Part shown: positions 1-11,330 of the stretch, in pieces
Position numbering within the stretch: position 1 is the stretch's first letter
Layout of the letters: each line of letters begins with the position of its first letter
Assembly (NCBI RefSeq): GCF_026745355.1
Contig: NC_079209.1
Location: 45,199,523-45,263,522 of the forward strand
Direction: 5' to 3'
From: Beta vulgaris subsp. vulgaris
Taxonomy: Eukaryota; Streptophyta; Magnoliopsida; Caryophyllales; Amaranthaceae
DNA: 64,000 nucleotides
Made by a program: the position numbers and the translations under genes
The notes under the pieces: model-generated
Told to the model about the DNA's origin: nothing
The model's database searches: none
The model's input: only the letters and a program-made list of their open reading frames with translations

Positions 1-245
1 CTCAAAATTTGTGACGAGTATTCCATCTCAAATTTGAGACGAAATACGTACGATCCGTCACAAATTTGAGACGAAATATAATCCGTCTTAAGTTTGAGAT
101 GGAGTTGTGAAAATTTCGTCACAAGTTTTTTTGAGACGCCTCCTATAGGGGCGTCCCGTTTTCCGTCTCTAACTGCAATTCGAGACGGATTGTGCCCATT
201 TAGAGACATAAATTTACGTCTCTAATTAGGGTTTATTTTGTGATG
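1..245 (-). mobile_element. CACTA-like element terminus with subterminal palindromes
   Basis: The first 245 bases are dense in short inverted repeats built on cgtctca / tgagacg, for example around 20-95 and 125-215. The outer edge near 230-245, read on the minus strand, begins catcacaaaataaaccctaa, close to the CACTACAAAA-type ends of plant CACTA elements but not a perfect CACTA. Arrays of subterminal palindromes are typical of this superfamily, where they bind transposase. The element runs off the left edge, so no target duplication can be checked. It could also be another terminal-inverted-repeat family. Confidence 0.45.
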
Positions 246-416
246 TGCAATTCAAATTAAACAACAAATTCAGGTTATAGGTTAAGAATGGAGAAGAAAA
301 CCAATGCAGGCTTTAGGGCGTCTTGATGGATTGGAGAAGAAAGAGAGAATGATATATGCATGATACTGAAATTAGGGCCAATAAAATGCGTTATAATCTG
401 GTTTTTATGATATAAT

Positions 417-472
417 TAATATACTTCAGCGCTTAACTAATATACTTCAGCGCTTAACTAATATACTTCAGC
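417..472. repeat. 21-bp tandem repeat, about 2.7 copies
   Basis: The unit taatatacttcagcgcttaac is repeated directly at 417, 438 and 459, the last copy diverging after 13 bases. It lies in AT-rich spacer with no gene. Likely replication slippage. Confidence 0.85.
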
Positions 473-1849
473 GAAGCAATTTAAGGCTAGCATAACTAAT
501 AAGTCCAAGTGCTTAACTAATTCCGTTGTTGGTTTTATGCACGCGCGTGATGTCAGCATGGCATCAGATATTCTCACGTTAACACTCACGAGAGACCGTC
601 TCTTAAAAAATAAACTCGTAAAGTATAGTCATGTGACATTATTAGATTTGTCTTAGAATATATAATATTATTTTGGGTAATTGTACAATTTTACTCATTG
701 GTAATTGAAATTATTAAATATTAATCGACAAAGTTTTGCGTTTGTAAGCCTAAGATGCATTGTTGTTAAAATCCCAATTCATATCTGACGATCCTACGAT
801 CCGGAAAGACCTCACCAATCTCGATCCTATTTGTAGGATCTTTCGATCCTACCCAACCACAAAAAATCACACGGTAGCTACATAATACGATTATACGGTC
901 ATACAGCTCTACGATTCGATCCTAACATAAGGAAATCACAAAGTAATTTCACATATTATATTTTTCCCATTAGATTTTGGTTGCATGTTACTTCCATATT
1001 ATAGTATTGAAAAACTATCACCATTTGATAATGAAATAAGTCATTATTGTGTAAATTTTTGACATGAGGTTTTCACCCTGTTCTAGCATAATTATCTCTA
1101 TTTTACCGAATTATAGGATCTTACGGTCCTCTAACTGTAGGATCTTATTACGATATTATGATTTGATCCCACCGATTCAATCCTACCAACTCCTAGAATC
1201 CAAAGTAGGATTTCTTAGTGCTAAGATGGTAAAAGTCAAATTGTATGAAAGAGAGTTAGGACTAGGTAAAGTATATCTTCGCTATATGTAGAGTATATAT
1301 TTTGGTTCAAAGATTGGAAGTTTGTCAACTATTATCTTTTCAATAGGCTATTTTTAACTTGCAAGCATTTCTCAAAGAGTTGTAATTTACTACTTTCTCT
1401 AATAATTTACATTAATTATTGATACCTGTAGCCGATTTCAGTTGACTTTTTATAGCGATCAATACCACAATTTGGGGCCAAATTAAAATCATCAGGTGAC
1501 TTCATAGATTATTTGTGTAATTGTGTACACACTATGATATCATTTGGGGTAAAACAAAGTTCATTAAAGATGGTAAGGATTAGCAATAATCAAATAAAAT
1601 ATTTATTAGTAGTCATTTTACTAACTTATAAAAAAATGGTTTAGTTTAGGGAGAAGACTTCCCCAAGTAATATATATTTTGGTCCGGACGATGTCCCGGG
1701 TTAGTTATAATTATCAAATATATTATTATTAATAAATTATATAATTGATTTTATTGGTTTTTCTTACTTTTTCAATAATGTTATTACTTAAATAAAAGTG
1801 TTAGAGATTAAAAGGCAAAAAAACTTGTTTATGATTTTATAGTTACATA
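473..1849. other. Gene-free AT-rich spacer
   Basis: No reading frame with recognisable content. Between about 785 and 1210 the motif gatcctac / gtaggatc recurs on both strands, which suggests a degraded inverted-repeat element, but I could not fix its ends. A 75-codon open frame at 1064-1291 falls in this motif-rich stretch and has no family resemblance. Confidence 0.5.
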
Positions 1850-2119
1850 TTTCCTCCGTTTAGAAATAGTTGTACCATTTGCATAGTGTTTACTATTCTC
1901 AGCTTATATTTTGATTATCTTTGGTGATTTATATTTTGGGAAAAAAATAGAGTCATATGGGAAGCGTGAAAACATGATTTATATTCGTCTCAATGTATAT
2001 TTTTTAATATTAACTTTTTATGATTTTTACTCATTGATAATTGAAGATATTACGTTTGAAATCATGCATCGACAAGCGTGAAAACATGAAACGGTGCAAC
2101 TATTTCTAAACTGAGGAAG
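1850..2119. mobile_element. Stowaway-type MITE
   Basis: Starts tttcctccgtttagaaatag and ends with the reverse complement, ctatttctaaactgaggaa, flanked by TA on each side. Terminal cctccg and TA target duplication are the marks of Tc1/mariner-derived Stowaway MITEs. About 270 bp, no coding capacity. Confidence 0.75.
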
Positions 2120-2766
2120 TATAATTATAATTTATAATGCTTTATTATGTTTTAATTTAGAAAATTAAAAATTAAGATTGTGATGGATTGGTTGTTAAAC
2201 TCTCACCTTTCATTTCCTGATTTGGTTAGTTGTTTGATTGACAGGAAGTGGTGAAAATAGGACTATGAAAATTCGTTGAGAAATTGAAATTTTTACAAAA
2301 CGTGGTAATTTATTCAATCAACTTCCCTTGGTCTTTCTATTCCCACATTAATATATGAGTAGTGCAAATTTCTTAATGTGAACCAATCATATTACGGCCA
2401 TCTTCTAGGAATAACATAAGGGAAATAACTTCTTAGGAAATGAAACTTTCCATGAAAATCATATGTTAATATATACCAAACAACCACTAAAAACATCATG
2501 TTTGTCCGGAAAAAATAATTTCCAATAGGGATATGAACTTAGAGTGCTAATTTAAAAGGTTTGAACTATTAATCAACCTATGTATGTCCCTACTTTAGAG
2601 AGTTCTAATTTTTAGAGTCCACTCATGGTACACCCGGGTGTACCATGCTCATGGTACACCCAGGGGAATTTTCGTAGTTAATTGCAAGTTAAGGGGCACG
2701 CTGGTAATTTTTGGGCAATAATTGTTCTTTCTCCTTCTTCCTTCCAAAGCTTGAAAACAGAAAAAA

Positions 2767-3063
2767 ATGGAGGAACCAACACAACCTTGCGGATCATTCA
2801 TGGCGTATTCAACTCAAACATCTGAATCAGAGTTGCAAATTTTTTTATTAAAAGCAATAAATCGTATTAACGATGATTCAGAAGCTAATTTCGCTCATTT
2901 TTGCAAATCAACAATGGCGGATTCAACTCATTCGTGCGAATCATTAATGGCGGAATCAATTCAAACATGCGAATCGACAACAGAATTGCAAATTTCTTCA
3001 CTCAGTGAAATACTTACTGTTGGCATGCAATCAGAAATTAATTCAGGTAAATTTTTGTCCTAA
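2767..3063 (+). CDS. Unrecognised open frame inside the Mutator-like element
   Basis: A 98-codon frame starting MEEPTQPCGSF. It contains three loose internal repeats of the pattern STMADSTHSCES / SLMAESIQTCES, rich in Ser, Thr and Cys. The last codons run into a plausible splice donor (tcaggtaaat at about 3043), so only part may be exon. Leaders of this kind occur before FAR1-type transposase domains in Mutator elements, but no zinc finger or transposase follows, so that link is a guess. Most likely a relic of the element's own gene or a captured exon. Confidence 0.3.
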   Translation: MEEPTQPCGSFMAYSTQTSESELQIFLLKAINRINDDSEANFAHFCKSTMADSTHSCESLMAESIQTCESTTELQISSLSEILTVGMQSEINSGKFLS

Positions 3064-3244
3064 ATTTATCTAATTAGTGATGCAATTTTTAATTTTGCCC
3101 TAAACAGAAGATGAAGACATCAATGGTGAACTCAGAATATTGCCATATTTTCCTGTAGATAACATAAACATCTAATACCTTTTTTGATTTTTTTTATTCT
3201 TTTTGGAATTTACTTGTTATGTTTAGGAATTTGATAAATTAATC

Positions 3245-3625
3245 TTACAGTGATTCAAAATACTGTAAATGAACATGAAGAATTTTGCTCAAGCGTTGAG
3301 TTGAATGACAATAGATGTCAGTTACTGGTTGCAAAATTCATTATCCAAAATTACTGTTCATTAGCACAAAATGAGCTAGTTTATATGTTCATTTATTCAA
3401 ATGTGCATTGTTTTTCTTATTCTATTTTTGAAACTTGATAAATGAATATTACAATGATTCAAAATAATGTAAATGAGCAAGAAGAGTTTTGCTCAATTGT
3501 TGCTTTGAATAAATATGTGTCAGTTACTTGTTGCAAAATTGATTCTCCAAAATTACTGTACATTAGCACAAAATGAACAAGTTTATATGTTCATTTGTCA
3601 AAATGTGCATTGTTATTTGATGATT
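3245..3625. repeat. Imperfect direct duplication, two copies of about 200 bp
   Basis: The stretch from gtgattcaaaatactgtaaa at about 3249 recurs as atgattcaaaataatgtaaa at about 3453, and the similarity continues through ttgctcaa, gtcagttactggttgcaaaa, ttagcacaaaatga and atgtgcattgtt. It lies wholly inside the Mutator-like element at 2615-4052. Confidence 0.8.
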
Positions 3626-4063
3626 TGATCATTATCTTTTTAAAATGTTTGCTCATTATCTTAAAATGAGCATATTTTATTTTTCTCATATGTGCACAAA
3701 AATATTATTCTTTGCTCAGATATAACAACTAAAGAAATTAAATTAAAATGAACAAAGAGCTTGAAAATGAGCATCAAAAGAAGCTTGCAAGAAGCTGGAA
3801 CCAAGCAAAAATGGCGGTTAAAGATTGTCAGAGAGGAAAAATGAAGAAGAGAGAGACATAGTGACAGTCTGACAGAGGAGAGAGAAACGTAAAGAAAAAG
3901 AGAGAGAAATCAGACAAATTTTATATCCATTTGAAACATTATGACCTGGCTGAAAAGTTTGGGCTGGGTGTACACCTTAAGTTGCAAGAAATTACGAAAA
4001 TGTCCCTGGATGTACCATGAGCATGGTACACCCAGGTTTACTATAAAGATTCTCTAATTTTTA

Positions 4064-5278
4064 TTGAGTCTCAGAGACTTGAGATTGAATTAATAGGGAC
4101 ATGTAAAACATGGGTGCCACCGGAATGGTTAATTGAGAGAAGTAGGAAGTAGGAAATAAAAAGTACGAAATAGGAAGTAGAAAGTAAGTGAGATTTAAAA
4201 AAAAAAAAATCGTTAGTTTCAAATAATTAAGGCTAACCAAAATTAAGATTTAAGAATCGATATAGATTAATCAATAGTTCACAACTTTTAGAAATTATCT
4301 CCTAAAATTCAAACCTCTATTACAAATTTTTTCCAAATAAAATTCAAACTCAATATATTAGTCAAATTTGCTGAAGTACTCCTCTTGTCAAAGTTTGAAA
4401 CCCAGGCTTACCCAGGATTTGAATGATGTGTGGTGATATTGAAGAAAAATATATTCCCACTTGATTAATCTGTGTCAAAATGAGGTTACAATATAAAATA
4501 AGCGACGACTTCAGAATTTCTTGGTCTTTTGTTTGACCCAGTAGAAGATCAATTCAGCAAATGAATATACTTATCAATTTACTACTGAACAATCCAATTT
4601 TTTGCAACTTTAAAGTTGAGATTCTTGAGACAATATTACTCGAACAAGGCACTGCTCACCAAAAGCCAATAAGGTATGCACTCTTCTACATTTATGCTTT
4701 CTTTTTATTAGTTTCCCTTAAGAGCTTATTTTATTTTTGTTTGAACAAATATATGAGATTAAGTAAAAAAAAAATTGTTTGTGTAGTTTTGTTTAACTAA
4801 TGGATAAGTTGAAGCTGTGATCAAGAAAATAAGATTTAGAAAATGACTTAAATTGAAAAAAAATTCTAGATGGGTAATATTCATAAAACAACACAACAAT
4901 ACCAGACATCGAAGAATCATTATGAATACATAAAATTTGAATTTCTGAGTAACAAAATGGTTTATACAGTTGCAAATATATCCTTAAAATGTAATATATA
5001 GAGAAATAAACTTTTTGAACTTTTCATGAACATTTCTTCATTTTCCTGAACATTTCTTAATTTCCGTAATGATAATTTGGAGAAAAGAGCCTTATCTAGT
5101 TATCTTCATGTAGTTTGATAAATTTAGCTTTTTTTTTTTACTTGACAAAACTTTTTTTTGTCAACTTAACTTGCTTATGCTTAACTTAATTTATCTTTTG
5201 CGAAAGTGAAACTTATTTTTGTCTAAACGTTCTTTGTTTTTTTATTTGGATTTGTTAAAACCAATAAATCAATACTAA
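4064..5278. other. Gene-free AT-rich spacer
   Basis: No recognisable gene. A frame at 4561-4800 begins MNILINLLLNN and meets a possible splice donor (ataaggtatgc) near 4670, so it might be a decayed exon, but it resembles no family I know. A run of tagaaagtagg-like repeats sits near 4140-4190. Confidence 0.4.
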
Positions 5279-5498
5279 GGCTATGTTTAGTTCACCTAAA
5301 AATTTTTGATCTCAATTTATCTGATTTGATCTGAACTTATTTTTTCTGATTTGATCTGAACTTATTTTTTCTGATTTGATCTGATCTGAACTTATTTTTC
5401 TGATCTGATCTGATTTGATCTGATTTACAAGATCTTATCTTTTATAACATATATTATTACTATTATATTATTATTTTGCCATTCATTATTATGCAATA

Positions 5499-5758
5499 CT
5501 CCCTCTGTATTTTTTTTTATCTTTCTCACTTAAAATCTTGACAGTATGCACAATCAGAGAGAATCTTTTAGATTTTTCTCAATATATAAGAAATAATATA
5601 GTCATGTGGGATGTTGTTTGATTCGTCTCAATGAGTACTTTATTAATATGCAATTATTATAATTTTTACTAATATGTAATAAAAGATATTTAATGTAGAA
5701 TAAGTGCATTGGCAAACGTGTAAAGTTAAAGTAGGAAAGATAAGAAATACAGAGTGAG
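5499..5758. mobile_element. Stowaway-type MITE
   Basis: Begins ctccctctgtattt and ends aaatacagagtgag, flanked by TA at 5497-5498 and 5759-5760. Terminal sequence and TA duplication match Stowaway MITEs. Confidence 0.8.
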
Positions 5759-6511
5759 TACATTATAAGATCTTATTTATAGTATTACTATTATTATCAT
5801 TTTATTTCTATCACAACTTTTACCCAACTTTTATTAATAATAATAATCATTATTATTATTATTATCATTTTATTTCTATCACAATTTTTACCCAACTTTT
5901 ATTAATAATAATAATTATTATTATTATTATCATTATTATGATAACAACAATAATATTTATAATCATAATAATAATTACTAAAACTAATTTTACAACTCAA
6001 GTCATTAATTTATAAGAGCACTTCTAAAATGTTTCACACTTTCCCTTAAAATAAAAAAAGTTTCACACTTGAGAAGTCGGCAAACTTAACTCATTTTTTT
6101 TCATATAAAATAAAATAAGATATACAAACAACTATGAAAACTTACCTAAATACTACTACTAAGTTCTCTTTTACGTTGGAATTCGGTAGGAAGAGGTATA
6201 CCGGATCTAAATTTATAATTTGTATTTCACACTTAGCTTATTTTGAAATTTAATCTGAACTTAGTTGTTTTATTGTCATGAATTTGAGCTATCATATTTT
6301 ATATATTTCTTATTTTTGTGCCAATCTTATACTCTTAACACGTGGTTTTTAATTTCCTATTATTTAATAACAACAAAATTACTTAAAATGATGATAACAA
6401 TGATATTTATAATGATAAGAACGAGATTAATAATAATTACCAATATTAATAATTAATAAGTACAACGACAGCAATAATAATCCTTTTGAACAAATGTACT
6501 AGTAAATAATA

Positions 6512-6782
6512 CTCCCTCCTTTTTTTTTAGTCCGTTTCTTTTTAATCTAATCACTGTTGCTTTTTCTATTTTTTGTAACATATCACATTTATTTTCTCCT
6601 CTTTTTCAACTCATGTCATTCACTTTTTAATATCTTAACCCACTCTTTTGTTTCTCTCTTACTTTTCAGTTTTTCTCTCCACCTTTTCAATTTATCTCTC
6701 ATACTTTTGTACTTCTTCCTTTTGTACTTCTTCTTTGGTTCTTCCCCAAAGTGAAGTGAGTAAATTTAAAAGAAAACGGGAG
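6512..6782. mobile_element. Stowaway-type MITE
   Basis: Begins ctccctcctttttttttagt and ends aaaagaaaacgggag, flanked by TA at 6510-6511 and 6783-6784. A partial relative lies at about 17252-17410 in the methyltransferase gene's intron 4. Confidence 0.75.
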
Positions 6783-6939
6783 TAGTATTAATAGTAATAA
6801 TGAGTTTTTAAATATAAGCATGATCTGATCTGAACTTATTTTTTCTAATCTGATCTGACCCGATCTGATTAGATTTGAAATAAGCAAAAATAAGGTAAAC
6901 CGAAGCTTAAGTATTTGAAATCAAGGTAGAAGTTTGATT

Positions 6940-8415
6940 TTTTTTTAAAAAAATACACTTTTGGGGACTTACCTCTAGGGCTGACAATCAGGTGGGGTTG
7001 GGTCGGGTTCATGTTAGTATCGATAATAAATGGGTGAAAAAGTCTCTCAACCCAAACCTAATTCATTTAATAAACAGGCCTAGTTGAAAAAATTAACCCT
7101 GATCCGATCCATTTAATATAAAGGTTACTGTATAACTTGTTTAACCCATTTAATACATTCTATTGAAAAATAATTATTTTCTTGAAAACAAAATGAGCAA
7201 GTTCACTACTAAAAGTATGCATGTTTAGAGTTTCTTGGAATAACTATGACATATTTTAGAGATATTTTAACCAAATTTTAGATTTATCAATATTTTTTTA
7301 GAATATTCTATATAATTAAGTTAATCAGGTCAAACACAGGTCATTTTCAGGTCGAAAATGTCAACCTGAACCTAACCCGTTTAATTAAATGAGTTAATTG
7401 TGTCAACCCATTTAAAAATTCCAACACTAACCCGCTTATTTTAGTTTAGGTTCTGGTCGGGTTGTCGGGTTGGGTCAACTTTTGCCAGCCCTAGTTACCT
7501 CTCATACTTTACATCATTTGGGGACTCACCTTTTATCTTTTATCGTTTGGGGGCTGATGATGGCCGGAAAATAAGATTCCGTGAGGTTATTAATTTTTTA
7601 AAACGAATACAATAGATAATTAAAACTATAAAACAAAAATACATATACTTTGAGGATTGTTAGCTACCAACTGTACTCGAAAATCAAACCACAATATTGA
7701 TCACTAAAATATCAATGTAAACACCAATGTGCCTAAAAAAAATATGTACATAAGAAGAAGAAAATTATATATATAAAGTTGTAGATAAAAACTAAAACCA
7801 AGTTACAATTTTTTCAATTAAAAAAAAAAATCAATCCCAAATACTGCATACTCTATTTCATGTTCTTATTAATACCACATGCATGTACACAATTATGGCC
7901 ACAAAAGTTGAATAATTTACATATAAATTGTGTTTCTATCCGAACTAGATATAATCACGCAATGTCGAATTTCCTTCAAAAAATTTAAAATTTAGATTAA
8001 TCCCTAAACCCTAACCAATTACATATACAAATAGATTTCTAATTACAGCATTAAATCTCAAAATTGCAAAGAAAGAACATGAATTTGATGTAGTACCCGG
8101 TTTTTGCAAAGATTAGAGTTTGTTTTTTTACTAGAGTAGAGATGGTTCATGAATTCCTCTTTGCAAAGAAAGAACATGAACTGATAGTAGTCTAATGGTA
8201 AACGTTTAAAAGGTTTTATTTTTCCCTCTTTTTAAAAGCAAGTGTATTGCAAGAAAGTAGGGGAAAAAAAAGATTTTTTTTAAAGTCTCAACCACACCAG
8301 AATTTAACTTTCCCCACCATCAATCCCCAAACAATGAAAGATAAAAGGTGAGTACCTAGATAATGAAAAGTATGAAAGGTAAGTCTCCAAAAGTGTATTT
8401 TACTCTCAAAAAACT
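6940..8415. mobile_element. Terminal-inverted-repeat element, left arm interrupted by a hAT
   Basis: The left arm (about 6940-6967 continued at 7502-7570) and the right arm (about 8310-8415) are inverted copies: aaatacacttttggggactt and ggactcaccttttatctttt on the left match the complement of the right arm, which reads aaaggtgagtacctagataa and gtctccaaaagtgtatttta. The two left-arm pieces join only if the hAT at 6976-7493 is removed, which orders the insertions. The interior is AT-rich without a gene. I could not fix a target duplication. Confidence 0.65.
6976..7493. mobile_element. Non-autonomous hAT element
   Basis: Ends are TAGGGCTGACAA and TTGCCAGCCCTA. Flanks are cttacctc (6968-6975) and gttacctc (7494-7501), an 8-bp duplication with one mismatch, the hAT hallmark. 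Subterminal gggttgggtcgggt motifs occur near both ends. No transposase. Confidence 0.85.
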
Positions 8416-8523
8416 ATTACTAAACATGTATAAACCGTGGACAACTAATATGTTAAAACTTTCCATTATTTCAAAAATCATTTTTTTTTAAGGAATTTTT
8501 AATAATAACTACCTTATTATGTT

Positions 8524-8992
8524 GAATTTTTTCTTTGAATAATGCAAAAGTGGGTTTTAATTCCCAAAATATGCCCAAAAAAATAAAAATTCCCTGCGTA
8601 CCGTCCACGTAGGACGGCACGCGAGAAAATTGTTTTTTTTTTTGTTTTAACCCGCGGAAACCGCTACTCAAAGTAGCGGTTTAATTTTATAATAAACCGC
8701 TACTCTGAGTAGCGGCTTATAAATATAAACCGCTACTCTGAGTAGCGGTTTACCTGCGCAAAATATGGTAAGCAGATATCAGTTTTCATAATAAACCGCT
8801 ACTCGGAGTAGCGGTTTACAAAAAAAAAAAAAAAATTCTCGGCACTTGTAAACCGCTACTGCAAGTAGCGGTTTTACTAAAAAAAAATAATCTCGCGTGC
8901 CGTCCTACGTGGACGGTACGCAGGGAATTTTAATTTTTTTGGACATATTTTGTGAATTAAAACCTACTTTTGCATTATCCAAGGAAAAAATT
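8524..8992. mobile_element. Foldback Mutator-type MITE with five internal palindromes
   Basis: The 11-mer cttattatgtt is exactly duplicated at 8513-8523 and 8993-9003. Inside, about 110 bp at each end are inverted copies, including ccctgcgtaccgtccacgta and its complement near 8595 and 8905. The centre holds five separate near-perfect palindromes of the form aaaccgctact...agtagcggttt at about 8655, 8695, 8727, 8793 and 8850. The whole 469 bp can fold as a hairpin bearing smaller hairpins. Duplication length favours Mutator-type. No coding capacity. Confidence 0.85.
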
Positions 8993-9182
8993 CTTATTAT
9001 GTTTCACCCACTTTGAGAATAACCACCTTATACTTTTTTTCCACATTAACATAACTAATAACTTCTTAAATTCCATTAGCATTGAATGGTTTTCGTCTAT
9101 TTTGCATCTAACGTGGTCCCACCTATTAATTTCCCTCAATTCCAACCGATAGCTCCATGTTACTCCTCAAACCTTGCTTATA

Positions 9183-9605
9183 GGCCCCGTTCGCTTGACA
9201 AATAGAGTTTAGAGTTCAGCTGTTAGAGTTTTAACTTTTTGTTCAACAGATTTGACTACTGATCTGACAACTTTTTTTATAAATGTGTTTGGTAAAAATT
9301 AATTGATTACTAAAAGCTTATTGTCATTTGTTTGTGTAAAATGACATTTATAGACATTTTAATACATATCTGTAGTATTATTATTAGAGGCAAAAAAATC
9401 ATTAAACATATTTCTACCTAATCCTCTAAAGAAAAAGCTCCTAATATGAGCTTTTTCATTTGGAGAGTTTTCATTCCAAAACTCTCTAAAACTCTATTTT
9501 AGCAAACACCCCTGACCCCTTTTAAAGTTGTTGACTAATCAAAACTCTAAAAGTGATTCAAACCTCTCTTTTTGCTCCAAAATTCTAATTGTCAAACACT
9601 CCCAT
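9183..9605. mobile_element. Degraded MITE-like inverted repeat
   Basis: The segment gttcgcttgacaaatagagt near 9190 is matched inversely by actctattttagcaaacac near 9485, and again by tctaattgtcaaacactccc near 9583. It contains further aactct / agagtt inversions. Ends and target duplication are not clear. Confidence 0.4.
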
Positions 9606-9827
9606 AATCTCAATTCTCTCTCAATTGTCAAAATTTTTCCAACTAACTCTACAATTAAGTGAGCGAAAATTCATATATCGACTTTGTAATTCAATCCACG
9701 ATGAAATAAAAATTAGCCGGGCCTATCAAGGAGAGATAGAGAGAAAGAAAATGGGAGAAACAAAATCTTGGACATAAAGTGTTTTATGATGGTGAAATTT
9801 TAAAAGATAGGAAAGTTAAGGGAGTAA

Positions 9828-10800
9828 GGGCCTGTTCCCCCCACCTTATTTCCAGTTCAGTTCAATTTAGTTCGGTTCGGTTCAGTTCAGCTCTGGACAA
9901 TACTTTTATGGCCTGTTCTCCCCAGCTTATTTTCAGTTCAGTTCAGTTCAACTCCATTCTTTTATATATAACCATTTTGTTAAATATTATTATTATGTTG
10001 GTATAATTTATTTTACTAATTATTCTTATTATTATTATTATTATTATTATTGTTATTTATTTTTATATCATTACTATTAAGTATTATTATTATTATTATT
10101 ATTATTGTTTCTATATATTATTTTTTTATTATAGCTTTACTCATTATTATTACTATTATTATTAAAGGAACATGGTTTAGGTCAAAGCACAAATAAACCC
10201 ATGTTTTTAGCCCATAAATCAATCAAATCGCGTCACGACGGTTATGATGTAATTTTTGCGGTCCAACCCAATCATTATTTTTATTATTAAATATAATTAT
10301 CAAAATAGTAATATTAATTTACTTCTTAGATATTATTGTTATTATATATCATCATCAAGTATTAATATATTAATACAAATAATATAAAATAATAATTATT
10401 AATTATCATTATTATCATTAATTGTTATTATTATTAATTTATGATTATTAATATTATTTATTTATAACTATCATTTTAAAATATCCAAAATAATATTATT
10501 ATTATTCATTATTATTACTTATCATTATAATAATTATTTAATATTCATATTATTATTGTTTAAATAATATTTATATATTTATTACATTTAATTTAATTCA
10601 ATTGAATTTAATTTAATTCAATTCAATTCAGTTCAGCTCCAATCAGTTCAGTTCAGCTCCAATCAGTTCAGTTCAGCTCAGCTGTTTTATGCCGAAGAGA
10701 ACAGACCCTTACTCTCACATATCACTATTCATTTCAGTTCAGTTCAATTTAGTTCAGTTCAATTCAGTTCAGTTGTTTTATGTCGAAGAGAACAGACCCT
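9828..10800. mobile_element. Nested MITE pair rich in ttcag repeats
   Basis: Outer ends gggcctgttcccc at 9828 and gaagagaacagaccct ending 10800; inner ends ggcctgttctcccc at about 9912 and gaagagaacagacccttac ending about 10712. Subterminal DNA is a degenerate (gttca)n array on both sides, and the centre (10016-10600) is almost pure tta/att microsatellite. The doubled ends mean one copy inserted in, or duplicated within, another. The family is probably Harbinger- or hAT-derived; flanks do not settle it. Confidence 0.6.
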
Positions 10801-11322
10801 AAAATACAAAAAAAAAATATAAGGTGAGCACTTTCAAAATGAGTAAAACATAAGGGGGATTGTTATAAAAAATTACTTTTTTTTTTTTAGTTTAACCACT
10901 TCCTCTCCTTTCCTTGAAGATCATACAAAATTAATCAAATTTGGTCGACTATCTCAACGAGTCAATGTATTTAGAATCTCAACTGATAACAAATCTTCTG
11001 AAAAATTCATTCAGCTATATTGCCTCTTTTTTTTTTCTTTGCACCCAAAAGTCTTGTCATGTTTGTGAATGCACAGTTTTGAGATTTAATATATCTAATT
11101 ATATATAAGTAAGAACTATAGAAAATTAATATTAAGAAACTACATATTTAGATGAATCTAATAAGATTTCACATGCATCACAATGTTTTTTTGGATAATA
11201 TAAAATGATTTTTAAGGCCGGTTGAACTGAATATGACATTTGATGTTGCATTAATATTATAAACTAACTTAAATTTTAGAGCAAAATTAGGTATATGAAC
11301 TAATGACAACATCCTACTATAA
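10801..11322. other. Gene-free AT-rich spacer
   Basis: I see no gene, repeat array or element end in this stretch. Confidence 0.5.
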
Positions 11323-11330
11323 TGTGCGAG

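Larger units (their letters stand above)
2615..4052. mobile_element. Mutator-like element with 11-bp target duplication
   Basis: The 11-mer tctaattttta occurs exactly at 2604-2614 and 4053-4063. Inside it the two ends are inverted repeats of about 47 bp: left GAGTCCACTCATGGTACACC, right end read inversely gaatctttatagtaaacctg, both continuing into a shared ggtgtaccatgctcatggta. Target duplications of 9-11 bp indicate the Mutator superfamily. The inside is AT-rich, has a direct duplication at 3245-3625, and carries one open frame of 98 codons. No transposase is recognisable, so it is non-autonomous. It shares end style and duplication length with the element at 12543-13218. Confidence 0.8.
5279..6906. 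mobile_element. Possible Harbinger-like element holding two Stowaway MITEs
   Basis: Left edge near 5279 reads ggctatgtttagttcaccta and the right edge near 6890, read inversely, gcttcggtttacctt, with tctgatctgatc microsatellite next to both ends (5300-5430 and 6820-6880). Flanks are taa and tta. The inverted repeats are weak and the ends approximate. Two Stowaway MITEs and long att/tta runs fill the interior, so it seems to have grown by nested insertion. Confidence 0.35.

Noticed and set aside
8653..8875. CRISPR-like repeat array
   Set aside because: Regularly placed palindromes, but spacers are unequal and AT-rich, and the unit lies inside a plant foldback element with a target duplication.
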